Origin: Theristus sp. LFF4_11
Taxonomy: Eukaryota > Nematoda > Chromadorea > Monhysterida > Xyalidae
NCBI GenBank assembly: GCA_030248135.1
Contig: JASANC010000155.1
Location: 1 to 64,000 of the forward strand
Length of the DNA: 64,000 nt
Reading direction: 5' to 3'
Part shown: one piece after another, positions 21,108 to 34,300 of the stretch
Numbering within the stretch: position 1 is the stretch's first letter
How the letters are laid out: each line of letters starts with the position of its first letter
Translations under genes and position numbers: made by a program
Notes under the pieces: model-generated
What the model saw: the letters and a program-made list of their open reading frames with translations, nothing else
Told to the model about the DNA's origin: nothing
Databases searched by the model: none

Positions 21108-24100
21108 TTCAATCGAAATCATCATCATCAGCAGCAGCAACAGTGCACATTTGGTGCAACCAGCACAACGTCGACTTATATATTTATGAATAGTAGCGAT
21201 TAACCCGTCGCGTGTAACCACTGCTGTTACAATTCAACGCACCAAACCTGAATTATTACGATTTCTTGGGATGCTTTTACGTTTTGTCCCGATCGAAGCG
21301 ACGAGAATTGACGCATCGTGTCGCCTCCAGTCGACAAGCGTGTGTGTGTGTGTGCAACGTGTGTGGGGGAACCCAGTGATCGTACCATGGAGGGCGGATT
21401 TCCAACACACACGACGCAAACTGCCACGTCCGCCAACCTTTTTGCTCTCAAACGTTGAAAGTTTTTTTTTTGTGCGAAAACGTGTTTTTCTTTTTTAAAT
21501 AGTGCAATAGTTCTCCCCCGTTCTTTCAATAGAAGACGCTTTTTGAGCAAAAACAAGCTAATTTGTATTGTTAAAAAGTGAATCTAGTCGTTTAAACAAT
21601 CACAAAAGTTTTTTTCAAAACATTTTTCGGCGCTGCTACTGTTTGAGCTTGTCTTTACCTATGGGCTTGTGCTGATTCTCTGGTGACATATTTTTACTTT
21701 TGATTTGAAAGTGCTAACAGCGATTTTCGTCATCGATTCGTACGTTTCTTCAAAAAAATGATGCTAAGTGGTACATTATAGCGGACGGAAACCACATGGT
21801 GTATGTGTGCTAATCGCTAGTTTACAGCTTGACACATTTCTTTTAGTCGGACTAGCTATATGATCGTATAATTTTGTTGTCTAACCCGGTTACTAAAACG
21901 ATGCAGAGTGGTACTACGCATCTTCTTCCGAAGTCACAAATGTGTTGTTTTTTGCGTGTTCATTTTCTCTAGTCACGTCTCTACTGGTTTATTTAATTAT
22001 GTTGGTTCTAATTGCAACAACCGAAATAAATGCATACCGTTTGCTGATAAGCTGCTGTTTCGTTACTGTCTCGACGATATGGCTTGTGCAGCGACTCAGC
22101 AAATCGTATCGACTGTCACTGAGTTTTTTCTCTTCAGCCGCCTCACGCTCAATTATATTATGTTTCTTTAAACCTGTCACTTTTTCGCGGGATGCGGCGC
22201 TCGCGAAAGAAGAAAGAACGAGATCGGTGAGTCAAGAAAACATATTCAGCTGTACAAATGGGGTGTTTGATTTCAACCAAACCTGATTTGTTCTTTGTAC
22301 CAAAATATTCCACGTTCGCCTGCTCCATATTTTGCGAAAAAGTTACAGGTTTAAACAAACATACTTTAGGTTTTTGCATTTTATTTCTAAGAAGCTCCAA
22401 TTTGGGTCTCCAAAATATGTATGTTATCCGCTTTTGTTAGTACACCTCCCAAACAACACAATTTTGACCACACACAACACGGTTCGGTTTGATCCAAACT
22501 GATATGAACTTGATATTGGTGATAAATGATTTGTTTACGAATTTTTACATCTTCCATTATTTTTTTTTTGATTTTTTTCATCTTTTATACTCCACGTACA
22601 TTACGTACACCCAACCCACACTTTTGGTTTGCTTTATTTTATTGAAGTTTTTGTGATGATCCAATGCATTTTTATCTTACTGATTGAAATAAGAGATTGT
22701 TTTGGTTGAAGAGAGTCTTAGCAATGCTATTCAAACGATTATTATGGTTTCAGACCGTCCAAACCCCGCCGTTTGTTTTTCTTGTTTCTGTACATCACTA
22801 CGTACACCCCGTCAAAAAATAAACTATGGCGCATTTTTTCGTTTGTATTGTTATTTTTTGTTTTTCTTTTGTTTATCTTAAATCTTTTTCTGCAGAGAAC
22901 TATGATGTACATGTGTGCATGTTTTAACGTTGTTTTTTCTCGATCCTGATGACAAAATTACATGTGGTGCTACTAAACAAAATTATTGATTTTTTGGTTT
23001 TCTTGACACTACCACACTATTAAAAAATCAATGTCGTCAAACGTCGTTCTGTAGATGCGCACGTGTCCAAGTTCGAAAATTTACCCAGAAAAAAGCCCCA
23101 AGAACTCACCCTTTCGTAAGGTTTTATTTGCCCAAAGCTTACCGAAAAGTAACAATTCTCATGCTAACCTATCCCGATGAAACTCACTGTCCAAAATTTG
23201 GAAGCGTTGCTAAGCGTGTTTAGTCCTATTTAGTTCAGTTTTCTGTTTTCGTTGAAAGTTTTATTTTTTATTTGACTGGAGACTGGCGCAGTTTTTGCCT
23301 TGTTTTTAATTTTTAAGGTTTAAACACACCGTCAGTGTGTTGTCTCTGAATAACGCTTTATTGTTTGTTTCTGTAAGAATAAACACCCACACACCTGTTG
23401 TAGAGAGGAGTGTTTAAGAAAAATTAAAAGACGGTAACATATTGTTATATTTGTTTCATATGCTGATGACCGAATTTACAATAAAAAAAACTGTGAAAAC
23501 AATTTTCCGACTGGTTTCTCGGCCAACCGAACTCGAACGAACCTTGTTGAACGAACGAATCTTATTAAAGGGCATTCATGAAGCAGTATTTAGTGACCGC
23601 GTAGCTAAATTTAAACCTTAAGTTTAAAACACAAACCGTTTGGGTGTCACAATTCTCCAAGCATGGCGTGTTTTCGCCGTTCTTCTTCCGAAGCATGTTA
23701 CGATAGGAACGAACGGGTAATACGCGCAACCATTAAAAAACGACAAAACAGATAAACAAGACTGATGTGCAGGCGAACTTGCTTTTTCTTCCAATCAAAT
23801 CAATCAGCACCACAACGCAGTTTCAATCTGCAATAACTTTTTTTAAATTTCGCATGTATTTGCATCATGATCACGCTTTCGTCGCGACGATTTCGAAACG
23901 CGAAAAAGACGGTACACGAAACACCGGTTGGCTCCGGGCAATGTACGGCTAACCGGTACACCGTGTGAGAGCTTTTGATATGGCCCCGGTCACGTGACGG
24001 AGAGCCATTGTCACGTTGGTCGCACGAGTATTCAACCGCCACTATTCTCTAGTTCACTGGTCGATTAAAAACGAAAACAAACGCATAAAATCTCGTGAGA

Positions 24101-25118
24101 AACAACTTCACACCAGAGGCAACCAGCAACCCGCCCACGTTCACGCATAGTTTATTCCACTCGAAACAAAAAATTGGTCAACAATAGGGTATGTTGGTTC
24201 AAACCTGCCGTTTTTTGTCTTCCAATAAAACGAACGAATCCAATGTTGCGCTGATTTTTTATTCCATTTCAACAGGAAGAACCAGAAAAAATGGAGCCGG
24301 GACACATTTGATGTCAATAAAAATGGCGCCAAAAAATCCAACAGAAACTGAGAGAATACAACAGAATCGTTGTGGTCCACGTGCAGTTACACTGCATGCG
24401 TTTTTTTCTACACTTTGCATTTTTCCATTTTTACACACCGATTATGACTAGAACAAAAAGAAAACAAATCAAAAATCGACAGAAAGAAATGACCATTCCT
24501 TCATTTAGATAGTCTAAGTAGATTGATTTGATTGCATTCGATTTGTATATATACCAATATCATACTTGGTATTGAAATTATTGTGAATAATTGAAGTCGC
24601 TTTTTCAATTGTGATGAAAGATAAACACACAGTACAGAAAAAGAAAAAATCAAGTTCAAAAAATCAAAACATCAATCAATGAATTGACAAATTTGAAAAA
24701 AATGAGAGAAAAATGAATGAGCACACCAGTCTCGGAGAGAAGAGCACAGTACATTTTTGAGAGACAACGTATACCGGAGCAGCCGTTTATTTGTAAATAA
24801 TGCACTTTGAAGCCACGGGTGTTTTTTACTATCACTGCACGACAAAAAAACAACGAATGAAAAACGTGTAGCGAAAATAACTTTCTTTGTTGAACATACG
24901 TTGTGTTCCTAGTTCTTATAGCGAAGACATGACACCTTGGGCCAGGAACACGACGATGCTTTTCGTTTCGAGTTGCTTCAAATTTCAGCAAATTGTTATC
25001 AGATTTCGAAGAAAAGAAACATTTGGGATGGACCTTTTCGTGCGGCATGAAATCGACAACGAAAAACGCACTACGTTTTACACATTGCTACGAATCTTCA
25101 GCCAAGAACCGGCATAAA
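21108..25118. other. Convergent spacer between junctophilin and taxilin
   Basis: AT-rich DNA holding the 3' UTRs of two genes that face each other. AATAAA occurs on + at 22025 and its complement TTTATT, in a suitable place for taxilin, at 24786. It contains half of a small palindromic element at 23563-23612. No coding signal. Confidence 0.6.
23563..23612. mobile_element. Half copy of small palindromic element M5
   Basis: GGGCATTCATGAAGCAGTAT-TTAGTGA-CCGCGTAGCTA matches one arm of the palindrome at 33251-33331; the other arm is absent. Confidence 0.55.
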
Positions 25119-28100
25119 TCAATTGGCCGCCACAACGGGCGGGCCAACCACGTTGTTCGCGTGCGTTGATGTTTCACTCGCTTCATTTGTGTTGTCCGTT
25201 GGCGACGAGTTGCCGTTTGCGTCCGAGACTGCGTTTGCGCCAGCGCCGAGTTCGGCGTTTGCCGGTTCGGTTTCTGAGATGCGAATTTCGTTTACTTCCA
25301 TTAAACTCCAAGTCTGGTCAGGTCAGCCAGCCAAAGTTTCCTGCATTACATTTTCGGCTTTTTTCTTTTGCCTGCCTGATCGCAGGGACTGTGTAACTGT
25401 TTGAGAATAAAAATGAACGGCAATAGAAAAGAAACAATGAAAATGTTTCGAAAAGGCAAATTTATTGTTTTTATTCCTGATCTCAGTAAATCGAAGTCAA
25501 TGCCAAGCTACTAGCCCTGCCCCTAAAGACTGACCCTACTGCCCTGACCAACAAAGTGCAACCCCAAACACAGAGCACAACAAAAACTCACTGCCACGCT
25601 CAGCATCGAGCGCCAACTGGTCCGCTGTTCGCTCTGCAGTCGGCGACGGAGATGTGCTGTCGCGAGGCGGAGTCTCACCGGCCAAGCGACGTAGGCGAAC
25701 CCTAAAAACAACAAAAAATGCTGAATGGATCGAGTGCAATGGAAATGAGTGGTTAAATACAATTAATATTGTCAATTAGGCCAGATGCATATATACATGC
25801 ATGTATGTGTGGACACTGGGGCCAGATGGTCGTTTGTTTCGAAAACGCCTTCTTGCGCGAACACTTTCTTCTTGTCATCTTTGCACGTTTTGCGACAATA
25901 ACACTGTGCACTTCGGTATTTCATGCTGCACAATCCATGATCACAAACATAACACACAGGCAACGTTCGTCTGCTAATGTGCATGGATCGTGCTTTGCGT
26001 TGACTGTTTGTGTGTGTGTAAACATTGATCATGGAAACAACCTGTATGATCGTCATACCACGCTTTCACAAAATTGCGTTGTCTTCCAAGACCTAACATT
26101 GCAAAATGAAATGTGTGTCAGCTGGTTCACCAAGTGCATGGTGTGCACACGAGCACCCTACCAAGCCGCCCTTTCCCACCTGTCATCCTGCAACGCACGA
26201 CACAGCTGCTCTAGTTTCTGCACACGCTGCTTCTGTAGGTCGCACAGTTGCTGCAGCTCCGCCCTCGCGGCCACCTCTTTCAACAGTGCCGCATTGCTCT
26301 CCTCGAATTTCGCCTTCCACTGACGCGACTCCTTTTCCAGCTTGATCATGTTGGCGTTCATCTGCAATTGTACACTGCGATTCGGTTTTAGCTGGTTTCG
26401 CACGCTGATTGCCTGCATTGTCCTCCTGCAGAGGCTCTGAACCGTGCAGACACACAAGTGCACTGGACTGTAACACACAGCGAGCAGCGTTTGTGCAGTC
26501 ACGTCACACGTGTACGCAGACGAGTCCACCGTGCGCGTGTGCTTGTTTGCGACTGTGCAACATTACTGTGTAATCGGTGTCGATGATCAATTTATTTTGA
26601 TCGCGAGACTCACTGCGCGCAAAGATAGAAAAAAATAGTTTCATGCATGATGCGGGAATTCAAAATTGGCAATGATCAGAGACTCCTAAATACGATTTTG
26701 AATTGCAACATAAAGATTGAAACTAGTTTCCTTCCCACGTCTGCAAATGTGGTGTGGGTCGCAGAACCGCACAAAAATTGATAGTATAATTATAACCGAG
26801 CGACTGCACTGTCCCAGGCGTTCAACTGCAGACTCAACACTTCAATTACAATCGCAAACTCCGACTGCACCTTGCCATTGCCGCTCGTACCACTGACCCG
26901 TTCCATTTCCTGTTTGAATTTCTCGAACGTCTCGTTGCTCTCTGCGAGGCTGCCGTGCAGCTCGTCATACTTGCCCGAGTAGAGTTGCATCTGCTCGCGC
27001 AGCGCGTGCTCCGCCTGCATCGCCTGCTTCAGTTGCTCGTCGCGGTCTTTCAGTTTCAGCAGTAACTGTAAGATGGGAGTGATTATTGAAAACGCATGAC
27101 AAACGGTGACCAAATAAGGCGGTTACTCACGGAAAGATTATGGTGAAGTTCGCGCGGATTTCGCGGGCGCTATACACTATCGAGGGGTAACCGTTGGTTT
27201 CAAACAGCCGTTTACAATAAAAATAGTCAAGGACAAAAATAGAAAACGTTTCGCTTGCCAACCGTGCAGTGTACACTGTGCAACCGCTGTAACGGTACAG
27301 CACAACGAGGCCGTATTGCGCGTTTCCGCCGGAGTTTGGTACCTTATGGTTTCCGGGAACCCGGTGCGCGATCAATTCAATAAAAAAAGAACCAGCTGCT
27401 CGCTCACATCATGCTCGGTGTTGAGTTTATCCTCGAGCATCTTCTCGGTCTGCAACTGCGCCGCCTGCAGTTTCGCGTCGTACAGCTGCTTCTCGATGTC
27501 GTGCGTCACGCACAGCTTCTTCGTGTGCTCCTCGCGCGCCTGGCATTGCTCGGTGAGCGCCTGAAATCGTGGCACAACAAGTAACAACCGAGAAATGATG
27601 AAAAAACCACCCGCCGCAGACGTGGTTTCAGTTTGGTTTTTTTTGGAATGGATCAACACCGGATTTTCCTCTCCTTTCCTTTGCAAAACAGGTGACCGCA
27701 TCCGTTGATCTATTCCAAAAAAACGACCCAAACGACCCAAAAACAAAAACACCGCTGTGTGGAACGCGGTTCGGACATCTGGCAATATCATCATGCATTG
27801 GCTGCTTCGATCGGTATGCGTTAGGTATCGCACATCAACAACAAAAAACACACGGCGCAGCAACCAATAAATGGCATTGTATTTTCCTACAGTTCTGTGA
27901 CTGAATGCGTTTGTTTGTAGACAACGAGTTGGACGCGTGATGCAGCAATTGAAAATGCACCTAGTGACTGAACCATATCTCAGGCGTCAGGCGCACGGGT
28001 CACTTCAGCAATTTTGAATTCCCGCGTCAAGCATGAAACTGGTCGCAGAACGAAACGAAAAAACAATAATGCGCCAGCATTAGCGACCAGCAAGCCATTC

Positions 28101-30550
28101 GCGTTCGAAATGCAGCTGCTCAACACACCAGTGCCGCAAAACTCCATCCATCCATCCGTTTTTATTTCGCGAAAAAGCAGGAAACTCCGATAAAACTGCA
28201 TGAACAGCATGAAGTTCGCAGACCCAAACTGGCCCCGAACTGAACTGCTTTTCGGCAGCGGCGTGTCAGGCAATGCGTAACAAACGAACATGAAGAAACA
28301 GCGGCGAATGAAGCAGAAAACCGCAGCAACCTCGAGTTTCTTTTGCAGAGCGCCATTTTCGGCGGCCAAGCGATCGCTGCGCTCGCGACTGGCGGCCATT
28401 TGCTGTTGGATCTCTTCGAGCGAACCTTTCACCTGCGTCGTCAGCTGAAAAGAGATTTGAATTAAAAAAATGAAAATACTGCTCTAAAATACACAATATT
28501 TAAAGACTTCTCCGAAAAGAGGGCTATCTATCACACATTTCGTGTCTAAAACCCCCTGGTTCCTGGAAGCCGTATTTTTTGGTCCGCGGAATGCGTACTA
28601 TGCGTGAATTTTTGGTAAACAAACGATAATGAACGATCGTGCTATTTTCAAGAACAGGCTTCTAACATTTCCTCTCATTCGGACGAATCTATTAAGTTTA
28701 AAAAAAAGTTAGATCTGATCTGACGCTGTCAGCTACGCAAAAACAAACAAACCGAACTCTGCTCGGCCACATTCTTTATATCCGTGTGACCACCAAATGT
28801 TCCAATGCACGTCTCCTCACCTCGCGCCGCGACTTCTCATCCTCCTTCATGTGCTCGAGATGCTCGGCCTTGATCTCCTTGTTCTGCTTCTGCAGCTCGC
28901 GACACAATGTCTCCAGTTTCAGTTTCGTCAACAGCAGCTTCTTCATGTCAGCCTGCATCTGCTCGCGATCCTTGTAGACCTGCGCGAGTTTTTGGCTTTA
29001 TTTTGATTCCATTCAGTTTGATCCTTCATTGCTTTCGTTTGTTTTCAACTGATGAAATATTATTTGAGAAGCTGAGTCTTTTACGGGTTTTGCGGTGTAT
29101 TTTTTAAGTCGGTTTGGATGCTGTGCTCCATTTTCTGCGTTCATTGTCTGCTTTCTTTCATTCATTGTTTCATACTGTTTTGCCCTAAAAAATCTAAAAA
29201 AAACTACCGCCCAAAAATTCGGTGTTTTTCTCTAAAATTTTATTGTGGAACTAACTTCGGTGTACATCTTCTGCGTCTCCTTGAGCGTCTTCTGCATCAC
29301 GAGGTTCTCCTCCATGACGGCGGCGTGCTTCGCGCAGAGCACCGTCACTTTCTCATCGGCGCTCGCCAACTGCGCCAGATCGGCCAACAGTTGCTCTGCA
29401 AGCAACAGCACAGAAAAAACTGCATTCACATGTCAGAAACTCACTGTTTAGTTCTCTGTGTTGGTTCGGAGTGTAGCGCGTGATTTCAAATTTTCAATCC
29501 AGTTTCACTCAACGTTTAACGCACATACGTGCAATATCGTGTATGAATATTTGTGTGTGTTTGCTTGTGGACTGTGCTGCCTGCAACGGTAAAAAACCAA
29601 AACAAACAGCCAACCTACATAAACAACCCAACACACTCGCACCAAATCAACGCATCAAATCAAAAACATTCGCGAACCAATGCGTTTCTCCTCGCGCTGT
29701 TTGCGTTTCTCTGACAGCGCCGTCATCTTGGTGGAGCCGAACGAGGCGGCGCTTGGCACGGAGCCGCCCAGAAGGCTGGCAGGCGACGGCGACGCGCGAT
29801 CGGACGACGAGCCACGACTGGACGTTCGCTCCAACGACGACGACGTCACGGTGGACGCGCGCGGCTCCGTGATCGCCTGAGGTGCGTCGGTGGTTTTTTG
29901 GTGTGACATTGAGAATTGGCAAAAACGTAAAAAGAGAGCAAAATAAAAAACGGCAAACTCTCCACCAACACACATGAAACGAGCAAGTGTAGATCTAGTG
30001 CTTAGTTTTTCATAACAAAACAAAAACACGGAAACCTTGCTCAGCGTTACCTTGATCGTCGTCGCAAGCATGATCATTTTTTGTGTGATCAATGAATGAA
30101 TGATGAACGACGCACCTGTTTGGGCAGATGCACGTTCGACGTTTGTTGCGACGTCGTTTCCTGTTCCGTGTCCGTCGCTGTTTCATGATCGTGTAGCGCC
30201 GCCGCCAATTCATCCTCCGTTTGCTGCTGTGTCAAAGTTGAAGATTCAGTGAATATCGCCGCCGCCGTTGATTCCGTTTCCACTTTTTGGTCGTTCACAA
30301 TTTTCAATTCGCCAATCTCGATCATTTCATCGCCAGGACCACACTCATTTGATCCGCTTTCATTTTCTCGTCGATTCGTTTGTTGTTTGTTTGCGGTTTC
30401 ATCATTTTGATGTTCACCACAGTCGACCGCGGCGGCAGCTTTTTCTTTATTTTCGGTTTTCCGCTCCGACGTTTCATTCTCGCCGTCGTCGCATTTAACG
30501 ACCATCTCATTCGCTGTCGTGCTGATATTTTCGTTGGACATTTTCACCAT
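25119..30550 (-). CDS. TXLN: Taxilin, syntaxin-binding coiled-coil protein
   Basis: Taxilins bind syntaxin-family proteins and the nascent polypeptide-associated complex and act in vesicle traffic. Exons, 5' to 3': 30550-30116, 29876-29678, 29395-29256, 28979-28821, 28444-28331, 27560-27393, 27065-26871, 26361-26180, 25701-25592; phases close. The N-terminus (about 210 aa) is acidic and Ser/Thr/Gln-rich, without fold. Then a long coiled coil starts at EQLLADLAQLASADEK, with the family signatures KLKLETLCRELQKQNKEIK, AREEHTKKL, KQLYDAKLQAAQ, KFKQEMERVSG and EQLCRALQDDR. The C-terminus is uncertain. Either exons 25396-25350 and 25313-25119 follow, with a 36-nt intron between them, giving about 647 aa and an acidic tail ending VVGPPVVAAN; or exon 9 reads on to a stop at 25536. 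The start is MVKMSNENIS, or the second ATG three codons later; an open frame continues upstream to 30793 without a clear start context. Family is firm; alpha, beta or gamma not assigned. Confidence 0.9.
26637..26768. mobile_element. MITE family M4, copy 3
   Basis: Contains TTTCATGCATGATGCGGGAA, TTCAAAATTGGC and the inverted ATTTTGAATTGC, ending TGGGTCGCAGAACC like the terminal repeat of copy 1. Located in a taxilin intron. Confidence 0.55.
27953..28052. mobile_element. MITE family M4, copy 4
   Basis: Carries CGGGTCACTTCAGCAATTTT-GAATTCCCGCGTCA-AGCATGAAA and GGTCGCAGAAC, matching the right half of copy 1. Located in a taxilin intron. Confidence 0.55.
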
Positions 30551-31367
30551 CACGCTGGTTTTAACGACAGATTGATGTTTTTTGTTGCCTTGCGTAGTAG
30601 CGTGGCAGCGCGTGCGCCTGTTGTTAACTCCTGGCTGGCTTGGTTTCTTTTCTTTGTTCTTTCTTTTTCTATCACGAGGACGGAGACGGAGAATCAAAAG
30701 TCTCAACGTAGCGTGAATTACACTAAAAAGTAAATGATTGTGAACTAAACTTACGACTTGTTGTGAACATGCGAGCCACACCAACTTGACCAAATTGATT
30801 TGGCATTGTTTTTCTCCGAACCTCGATACAGTTAACGGCTACATTATCATTCCATTATTCCAGTTTATTTTGTGTCATTGTACATTACCTTCTGGAGACT
30901 GCAATTACACCAGTGTCCGAGCGACGTTTTTGAGGTGCTCAACGGATGGCTTTCATGCAGTCTGTTTGCAACTAGTTTCCCAATCTTGTCTGTTGCTGAA
31001 TTATTGTGATAGCGATACCGAAGTCAACCGGTAGAGTCTAGCCACTAATAACAAATACTGTTCCGATTTAATTGAAGGAATAAAAAGTTGAACGTGATGT
31101 CACCGGCAGGTTTTTTAGCCGATTATTTTGATTTGTAATTTCCAAAATAACCAATATCCCGTCATTTCTCACAATTCTTTTGCAACTAAGCATCCAGACT
31201 GCCAACAACGAACGCATGAAACATAAAAACTAATGCAAGAATTTCGACACAGGATTTAAAACGATAACAAAAACAAGCGCTGGGCGCTGGCATGACAACA
31301 GGAGCACTGCAAAAAAACATGAAATTATCAAGAAGAATCTTTTCTTGTTTTTGATAACGTTGAGCTG
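30551..31367. other. Spacer between SMN 3' end and taxilin 5' end
   Basis: About 0.8 kb between two genes on the same strand. The complement of AATAAA at 30864-30869 is a possible SMN polyadenylation signal. The rest should hold taxilin's promoter and 5' UTR. The gap is larger than typical intercistronic spacing in nematode operons. Confidence 0.5.
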
Positions 31368-34300
31368 TCATTTCTTCTCTGCTATTTTCACCGGGTCCTT
31401 CGCTATCGGCGAAGAATGCAGCGTTTTCGAGATTTGGTCTGATAGCTGCTGATTTCGGCGTTGTGCTGGTGGTTGCTGCCGTTTTTGTGGTTGATTTTGT
31501 TGTTTTGCGTCTTGTAGCGCCTAAAACAAAGGTTATTGCTGGATGCTGTTTTATTATGCACAAGAACAATCGAACGTAATTTTTCAATGAACACAAAGTA
31601 CGGTTACGGTAACTACCGTAGTAGGTTAGGTTTCAACATGATCTTACTACAGTAAATACTAGCGTGTCATTTTTCGTAAAAGAAGATTCATGGTAATCGA
31701 AAAAGAAAAAATAGAGGAAAATCTATACTGGGGTTTGAAACCATTTTAGAGTTATTTGGTGTGGTTGTCATTGTGCAGTAACACACAGTAAGATCGTGTC
31801 AAGAGCCACCACAGTAGAATAGTGGATACTTAGATGTTAGTTATTGACCAATCAGAGGGTTTTTAATTTGACTGCCTGCAAAAAAACGAGCAAAAAAATT
31901 TTAAAAAAATCCAACCAACCATTGTTTACCGGACAATAATATTGCAAAAAACTGCATGAAAAGTTCAAAAATGACAAAATCTCACCTGATAATAGCCAGT
32001 GTGATACCCGTTCATGTACCACGACATCAACATCGTCGACAGGGCACTCTGCACCTGAACGTCGTCATCGTCGTTTCGCTGTTGACCGCCCGGACGCAAA
32101 TTCGCGAACATTGGTGGTGGTGGCGGCGGCGGCACCACGGGAAGCTGATAGAAGAGAAACAGCACACACTGTTGCAAAGAGTTTGCACTTTTTGATCGTT
32201 TAAATTGATGCTTAAAATTCTGATGCAAGAATTAAGGTTGGCTTGATAAATATAATTTCCCTCCAAGCACTTGTGTTTTAGCCATTTGGGCTTTGAGTGT
32301 CAAAACAGCTCCTCAAAAAGTTCGTGAAAATAAGCCGCCCTCTGAAAACATCCTACCCCAGACGCTGAAAAATTCGTGTTAAATGCAGTCTGGAACGAGG
32401 CCTCTCCACCGCCAGTGAACAGATTCCAATCGGCGTTCACAGGAATGTTCTGCAAAAAAGAGTGAAGGTCAATGAAATTACTCCGTTTTTGAATAGCTTT
32501 CATTTTAATATAAGTATTGTGGATTTATTCAAACGTGTCCGGACTAACGTGACGTCATTTTATTTAAAAACGCCCGTTTGTCAAAATACAGGAACTAAAA
32601 TTTCAGTTTGGTGTGACTGATTCGACATTCACCATTTGTTTACGGGAAGAAATCGGCTAAACGGAAAGTCTGGTTTGCTGTGAACGACAAGCGCATGTTT
32701 TGCGGCACATGACGTCATTTCAGTGGGACACGTTTAAAAAAATAGACCATTTATGGTTGTACGGTACGCTGCATGTCCCCAAGGCCTGTTCACATGAACC
32801 AGACGCTCGTTTCAAAACACGATTTATCCTTAGCTGACGGTGGTGACGACATTACAGATGACTAAAATATTAGAATAGTGCGCAGTGTGCATCAGGTGGG
32901 TGAAGGGAAACTATTCAGAAGAAACAAGTGATGATTATCCAAATGCCAAGAACAAGAACACAACAAAGAAGCAGCCGCATTACTCGAACGCCGCCATTGC
33001 ACTGTTCGACGAATCGTAGCGCGCCAAGGAATTTGCGTCGCAAAACGTCGCGTTCCGCCTGCGTCAGACAGCCGACGTAGGTGACGGTGGTGAAAAAGTG
33101 ATTCGTGTAGTTGTGCCACGGGATGCCGACGCTGCCGCGACAGATCAAACTGCGCTCCGCCAGTTTACACGTGCAAATCACGCACAGCGCTCGTTGCACG
33201 ATTTGCATCATGTTCGCGCGACGAGAATGAACTCTGTGCGCAGCACAAGCGGCATTCATGAAGCAGCATTTAGTGAATCGTAGCTGTGCTAAATCATAGC
33301 TACGCGCTCACTAAAAACTGCTTAATGGCCCTTAATAATCGAGTGCGCTGAAGCTGTCCAGCCAGTTGCACTGGTCCGGTCTCGACACGATCACTTGCTT
33401 CAACCCTCATGATCGTCAGAAGGAGCATTGTTGGCAAGACAAGAAGAATGAGTAAAAATCAGAAGATAAATTTTTGCAGCAAATCTTTCATCAGGGTGCG
33501 GACACTTGCTCCGGTGGTAAAATCGTGTCGAGACCGAATTCGGAAGATACCATGCATGCATGTTTTGGCATGGTTTCTTTCGTTCATTCTGGGGTTCACA
33601 TGGCAGAAACCAATCGGAATGGCTACTAGGTTAGTACTAGACAGACACGCTAAAGGCCAGAAGTATCAAAGGTACGTCAAAGGCACGTCTTCATGGACGG
33701 TAAGATGAAATAACACAAGGCATGACGTGACGTTACGTGCCGCATACGTCTGCATGAACGGGACTTAACTGGCGACTTTATCAGCGAAATGCAAACCCAA
33801 TCAAACTCGCTGGCTGTTAATTTTGCGTTCTTCAATGCGGCAAATAATCGAGAAAAACTGCTCAGAAAGTGCAAGTCACGCAATACTAAAAACCGGAACA
33901 ATGCGGAGGTCCATCAACCCTGTATTGTGTTCATTTCAGAGCTGCTATTTCAATTCAATAGAAAAAAAGGGAGCGAGGGGACACAAAACACACGGAAAAT
34001 AATAAATAATGTAAAGGCGCGTGAAATTCCAAAAGTGAATTATGAGTTGTCGCTGATGATTTAATGCTGCTGAAAGTTTAACTGACAACAGTCGAAAAAT
34101 GAATATCGATGAAAATACATTAAAAAATGGTCTATCAAAAAATTAGCGTTGTGAAAAAGTTGTATCGTGCATGAAATGAACGCATCAGTTTCAAATAACA
34201 TTGAAAATCGGAAACAAGAACGTGAAATCCAGAAAACACGACCGATATCTATAGACTAGATCGATGGTCATGTGTTAATGATAACGGTTGTTATTACGCC

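Noticed and set aside
30551..30793. N-terminal extension of taxilin from the upstream open frame
   Set aside because: The frame is open but AT-rich with no family similarity; MVKMSNENIS has the better start position.
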